Source of the DNA: Aquificota bacterium
Lineage (GTDB): Bacteria > Aquificota > Aquificia > Aquificales > Hydrogenothermaceae
DNA length: 9,044 nt
Direction of reading: 5' to 3'
Assembly: GCA_013153795.1 (NCBI GenBank)
Contig: JAADDV010000107.1
Coordinates: forward strand, 1 to 9,044
Position numbers and translations under genes: made by a program. Numbering within the stretch: the stretch's first letter is position 1; every line of letters starts with the position of its first letter. The notes under the pieces are model-generated. The model was not told the DNA's origin and did not search any database. It saw only the letters and a list, made by a program, of their open reading frames with translations. Positions 6,567 through 9,044 of the stretch are shown piece by piece.

Positions 6567-7112
6567 ATGTTTTATAAAAGAATAGTTATCCAGCCTTATG
6601 AAAAGGACTTTTCTTCAATAAAACCTATTTTAACAGAGAGATTAGAAAGTATATTTTTTCTCCCTGTTTTATGGAAAAAGCCAAAACCTATACCTTCAAC
6701 AGCTTTTAATCCTGAAAGACAACAGTTTTTAGGAAGTTTTTTCTTAGAAGACCTTTTAAAAGAAAAGCAACCTGGAGATATCGTTTTGGGCATTGTGCCC
6801 TATGATTTGTATGAACCAGGTTTAAACTTTGTTTTTGGAGTAGCTTCTTCTCTTACTAAAACAGCTGTTATATCAACATATAGATTACACAACAGTTTTT
6901 ATGGACTTCCTGAAGATTTTTCTCTTTTTGTAGATAGAACAACAAAAGAAGCAGTTCACGAGATTGGACATACCCTTGGACTTGGACACTGCCCTAATCC
7001 TGAATGTGTTATGCATTTTTCAAACTCTATTCAAGACACAGATAGAAAAAGTTATTATTTTTGCCCAGTTTGTTATGAAAAAGTAAAAAAAGCTCTTGGA
7101 ATAAATAGCTAA
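6567..7112 (+). CDS. Archaemetzincin-type zinc metalloprotease
   Basis: This is a soluble 181-residue protein, the size of archaeal archaemetzincins. The metzincin zinc site is intact: HEIGHTLGLGHC at 131-142 gives the three histidine ligands H131, H135 and H141 and the catalytic base E132. It is followed by C147 and the Met-turn-like Met149 (CVM), then C166-P-V-C169. In this family the four cysteines (142, 147, 166, 169) bind a second, structural zinc. The spacing from Met149 to C166 is 16 residues, one less than the 17 I recall for the archaeal signature. There is no signal peptide or membrane segment, so it should be cytoplasmic. The natural substrate of the family is poorly known, and some members show little proteolysis. 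The start at 6567 is chosen on ribosome binding site and promoter placement. The alpha/beta hydrolase gene follows after 14 bases, probably in the same transcript. Confidence 0.92.
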   Translation: MFYKRIVIQPYEKDFSSIKPILTERLESIFFLPVLWKKPKPIPSTAFNPERQQFLGSFFLEDLLKEKQPGDIVLGIVPYDLYEPGLNFVFGVASSLTKTAVISTYRLHNSFYGLPEDFSLFVDRTTKEAVHEIGHTLGLGHCPNPECVMHFSNSIQDTDRKSYYFCPVCYEKVKKALGINS

Positions 7113-7126
7113 TAAGGAGGGTAAGA

Positions 7127-7885
7127 ATGAGAGTATACCAGCCAGCAGCAGTTTTGTTTTTACATGCATTTCCGTTAAACAAAAATATGTACAAATATCA
7201 GTTTGAAGCATTTGAAAAAGAAGGGATTCCCTATATAGCCGTAGACTATCCAGGGTTTGGGGAGGAAAGAAATTTTCCAACAGATTACTCTATTTCCCAG
7301 CTTACAGACATAATCGTTTCAAAAATAAACCAACTAGGCATAAAAAAAATAATTCCTATTGGAGATAGTATGGGCGGTTATATAATGTTTGACTTATGGA
7401 GAAGATATAAAGACCTCATATCAGCTCTTGTTTTTGTTGCAACTAGAGCTGAAGCTGATACAGAAGAAGCAAAAAAAGCTCGTTATATAACAATAGAAAA
7501 AATAAAAAAAGAAGGAAAAGATTTTCTTATAGAGTTTATGATAGATGCCCAAACCTCCCCTAAAACAAAAGAAGACACTAAAAAAATAGAAGAGCTTCTT
7601 TGTATCATGAATGAAGCAACAGAGGAAGGAATAATAAAAGCATTAAAAGCTCTAGCTGAAAGACCTGATAACACAGAGCTACTAAAAACTATAAACGTCC
7701 CAACCCTTGTTATAGCAGGAAAAGATGATGAAAAGGTAACCCCTCCAAGTGTTGTAAAGCAAATAGCAGATGGTATAGAAAACTCTCTTTTTATTGAAAT
7801 TCCTGACTCTGCCCATCTTCCACCATTTGAAAATCCTGAAGAGTTTAATAAAGTAGTAATTCCTTTTATCAAAGAAAATCTCTAA
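7127..7885 (+). CDS. Alpha/beta hydrolase
   Basis: This 252-residue alpha/beta-hydrolase fold enzyme probably hydrolyses an ester or lactone; its substrate cannot be assigned. The oxyanion-hole motif is LHAFPLN (H13), and strand and turn DYPGFGE follow at 40-46. The nucleophile elbow is G-D-S-M-G-G with Ser81; the acid is probably Asp201 in AGKDDEKVTPP; the catalytic His230 lies in DSAHLPPFENPEEF. The triad is complete, with a cap region at about 105-185 rich in Lys and Glu helices. The overall look is that of the 3-oxoadipate enol-lactonase-like group, but similarity to that group does not establish the reaction. No signal peptide is present. AAGGAGGG precedes the ATG by five bases. It is the last gene of the two-gene unit with archaemetzincin and is followed by a strong terminator. 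Confidence 0.92.
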   Translation: MRVYQPAAVLFLHAFPLNKNMYKYQFEAFEKEGIPYIAVDYPGFGEERNFPTDYSISQLTDIIVSKINQLGIKKIIPIGDSMGGYIMFDLWRRYKDLISALVFVATRAEADTEEAKKARYITIEKIKKEGKDFLIEFMIDAQTSPKTKEDTKKIEELLCIMNEATEEGIIKALKALAERPDNTELLKTINVPTLVIAGKDDEKVTPPSVVKQIADGIENSLFIEIPDSAHLPPFENPEEFNKVVIPFIKENL

Positions 7886-7890
7886 AAATC

Positions 7891-7915
7891 AGGGAAGGTT
7901 TCTCTTCCCTTTTTT
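7891..7915 (+). terminator. Intrinsic terminator after the hydrolase gene
   Basis: AGGGAAG (7891-7897) and CTTCCCT (7904-7910) form a 7-bp stem with a six-base loop, followed directly by a run of six T (7910-7915). It starts six bases after the stop codon and closes the archaemetzincin-hydrolase transcript. Confidence 0.88.
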
Positions 7916-7928
7916 GTTATATAATAAC
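7916..7928 (+). promoter_or_regulatory. Candidate -10 box for the adenosyltransferase gene
   Basis: TATAAT at 7920-7925 lies inside the small palindrome GTTAT-ATA-ATAAC, immediately after the terminator. No good -35 is seen, since the expected position falls in the terminator hairpin. It would give a leader of about 50 bases before 7985. The gap is too short for a cobalamin riboswitch. Confidence 0.35.
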
Positions 7929-7984
7929 CTTCTATCAGCTTTCATAAATTTCACAAAATTAAATTTCTAAAAACAGGATAAACT

Positions 7985-8539
7985 ATGATTTATGTGTATA
8001 CAGGTGATGGAAAAGGAAAAACAACAGCAGCAATAGGAGCTGGAATAAGGGCTGTAGGGGCTAATAAAAAGGTTCTTATGGTTCAATTTATGAAAGTAAA
8101 GGAGTTAACATCAGAGTATAAAGCCTTAGAGCATATGAAAAATTTCCATATTGAAAGTTTTGGTAGAGAAGGTTTTTATGCTCCAGAAAAATATTTAAAA
8201 GAAAATCCAGAGGCTATAAAGTTTGGTGTAAAACCTCTATCTGATATTGATTATAAACTAGCTCAAGATGGATTTGATTTTGTTGTAAATGCTGTTAAAA
8301 ATCAAGCTTATCATTTGATAATTCTTGATGAATTATGTGTTGCTTTAAATTTCGAACTTTTACAAGAAGAGCCAGTAATGAATCTTTTAGAAAAACATAA
8401 AGAAGATTTTCATTTTATTTTAACAGGTAGAAGCTGCTCTGAAAATATCTTACAGATAGCTGACCTTGTTACAGAAATGAAAGAAATAAAACATTATTTT
8501 AAACAGGGAAAACCGCCTGTTAAAGGAATAGATTATTAG
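7985..8539 (+). CDS. cobO: Corrinoid adenosyltransferase (CobA/CobO/BtuR type)
   Basis: This enzyme transfers the 5'-deoxyadenosyl group of ATP to reduced cob(I)alamin or a cobinamide precursor, making the coenzyme form of B12. The 184-residue product starts almost at its P-loop, G-D-G-K-G-K-T-T (7-14). It then has a first core strand KVLMVQFMK (29-37), the Walker B-like LIILDEL (111-117), TGR (147-149), and the conserved C-terminal block ADLVTEMKEIKHYFKQG (159-175) ending in KGIDY. Two details differ from the usual sequence: LDELCVAL replaces the common LDELNYAL, and about 20 residues (roughly 66-86, with two Pro and several Lys) look longer than typical between the GREGF segment and the following helix. 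AGGA stands six bases before the ATG. No other cobalamin genes are in the window, so it may serve salvage or a pathway encoded elsewhere. Confidence 0.93.
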   Translation: MIYVYTGDGKGKTTAAIGAGIRAVGANKKVLMVQFMKVKELTSEYKALEHMKNFHIESFGREGFYAPEKYLKENPEAIKFGVKPLSDIDYKLAQDGFDFVVNAVKNQAYHLIILDELCVALNFELLQEEPVMNLLEKHKEDFHFILTGRSCSENILQIADLVTEMKEIKHYFKQGKPPVKGIDY

Positions 8540-8552
8540 CCTATTTTATTGT

Positions 8553-8580
8553 TTGAAAGCTGGTTTCTTTATGGTATTTA
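8553..8580 (+). promoter_or_regulatory. Possible promoter of the PHP-domain gene
   Basis: TTGAAA (8553-8558) and TATTTA (8575-8580) are separated by 16 bases and would start transcription about 30 bases before the ATG at 8616. No terminator separates this gene from cobO, so read-through from cobO is an alternative. Confidence 0.3.
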
Positions 8581-8615
8581 GTTTGGCATTTCGACATTAC
8601 TTCTGGAGCTGAAGA

Positions 8616-9044
8616 ATGGAAATATTATTTTTAATAGTTCTTGTTATTCTATTTTTAGAATATCGGCCTAGTCAGGTCTTTTACCAAAAAGGGAATATAA
8701 AACCTCTTGTTGAAGGGTCAATAGAAAATTTAAAAAAATATAAAATTGTAGCCCATGTCCATACTCAGTTTTCTTTTGATTCTCTAGGTAAACCTTCTGA
8801 TATAAAAAAAGCTGTTGAAGATAACAAGATAGATTTTGTTTTTATTACTGACCACGATAATGAATATTATAAATATTTTGAAGATGAAAAGATTTTTGCT
8901 GGAATTGAATTAAATACTCAAGATGGTAGACTTTTAAAACTGGGAGGGTCTCTTCCAGTTATTTCCCATCCTAATAATTTTGAGTTTTCCCACTATATCT
9001 GGAAGGGAGAGTTTAAAAAAGATTATCTTTATGAATTTATCAAT
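8616..9044 (+). CDS. PHP-domain metal-dependent phosphoesterase, N-terminally anchored (3' end outside window)
   Basis: The reading frame is open for 143 codons to the right edge, without a stop, so the gene is partial. The start is firm: GGAG at 8605-8608, seven bases before the ATG. Residues 1-14 are a short hydrophobic membrane segment with no preceding basic residues. The PHP domain follows with its metal ligand motifs in order: H47-V-H49 in AHVHTQFSFDS, D79-H80 in FITDHDN, E98 in GIELNT, and H118 in VISHPNN. PHP proteins hydrolyse phosphate esters or nucleic acid ends at a multinuclear metal site; this one is nearest the small stand-alone phosphoesterase type with H-x-H and T-D-H-[DN] motifs, and its substrate is unknown. 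The spacing between motifs is compact (18 residues from H80 to E98 and 20 from E98 to H118). It may share a transcript with cobO, 76 bases upstream. Confidence 0.85.
   Translation, partial: MEILFLIVLVILFLEYRPSQVFYQKGNIKPLVEGSIENLKKYKIVAHVHTQFSFDSLGKPSDIKKAVEDNKIDFVFITDHDNEYYKYFEDEKIFAGIELNTQDGRLLKLGGSLPVISHPNNFEFSHYIWKGEFKKDYLYEFIN

Noticed and set aside
7483..7872. 129-codon minus-strand open frame
   Set aside because: It is antisense to the C-terminal half of the alpha/beta hydrolase, whose triad residues are intact in the other strand; the composition is Ser-rich and shadow-like.
7886..7984. Cobalamin riboswitch upstream of cobO
   Set aside because: The gap is only 99 bases, part of which is the upstream terminator, and no B12-box-like sequence is visible.
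8540..8575. Terminator after cobO
   Set aside because: The only candidate (GAAA...TTTC around 8555-8568) is a four-base AT-rich stem, too weak to call.

Overview
This AT-rich window looks like chromosomal DNA from a thermophilic bacterium, most likely of the Aquificota (Hydrogenothermaceae, such as relatives of Persephonella or Sulfurihydrogenibium). The evidence is indirect: arginine is written almost entirely with AGA, isoleucine is often ATA, the proteins are rich in Lys and Glu, ribosome binding sites are strong GGAGG types, and intergenic gaps are short. No rRNA or other phylogenetic marker was aligned, so the placement is an inference from codon style and protein resemblance. Nothing suggests a phage, plasmid, transposon or CRISPR locus; this is ordinary housekeeping and accessory chromosome.

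Layout from left to right. Bases 1-157 hold no convincing gene. A small exported six-cysteine protein is encoded on the minus strand (158-493) and diverges from the isoleucyl-tRNA synthetase gene ileS. I place the ileS start at a TTG at 639, because a strong ribosome binding site and a TATAAT box both fit it. An HU/IHF-family DNA-binding protein follows 18 bases later as the second gene of that operon. It converges on an exported L,D-transpeptidase-like gene (minus strand, 3801-4412). A single hairpin between the two probably terminates both transcripts and also contains both stop codons. Upstream of the transpeptidase, and separated from it by its own terminator, lies transketolase (minus strand, 4498-6486).

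From the 80-base divergent promoter region after transketolase, a plus-strand pair begins: an archaemetzincin-type zinc protease (start moved to 6567) and an alpha/beta hydrolase 14 bases later, closed by a good intrinsic terminator at 7891-7915. Next comes a corrinoid adenosyltransferase gene (7985-8539). The window ends inside a membrane-anchored PHP-domain phosphoesterase gene (8616 to the edge), which has no stop codon here.

Functionally the genes cover translation (ileS), chromosome architecture (HU/IHF), cell wall (L,D-transpeptidase), pentose phosphate carbon rearrangement (tkt) and cobalamin activation (cobO). The less expected items are the archaemetzincin, a family best known from archaea and vertebrates, and the six-cysteine secreted protein, whose spacing recalls a CHCH helical hairpin. 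I see no evidence for a dedicated new multi-gene system; these two genes are the most worthwhile leads.
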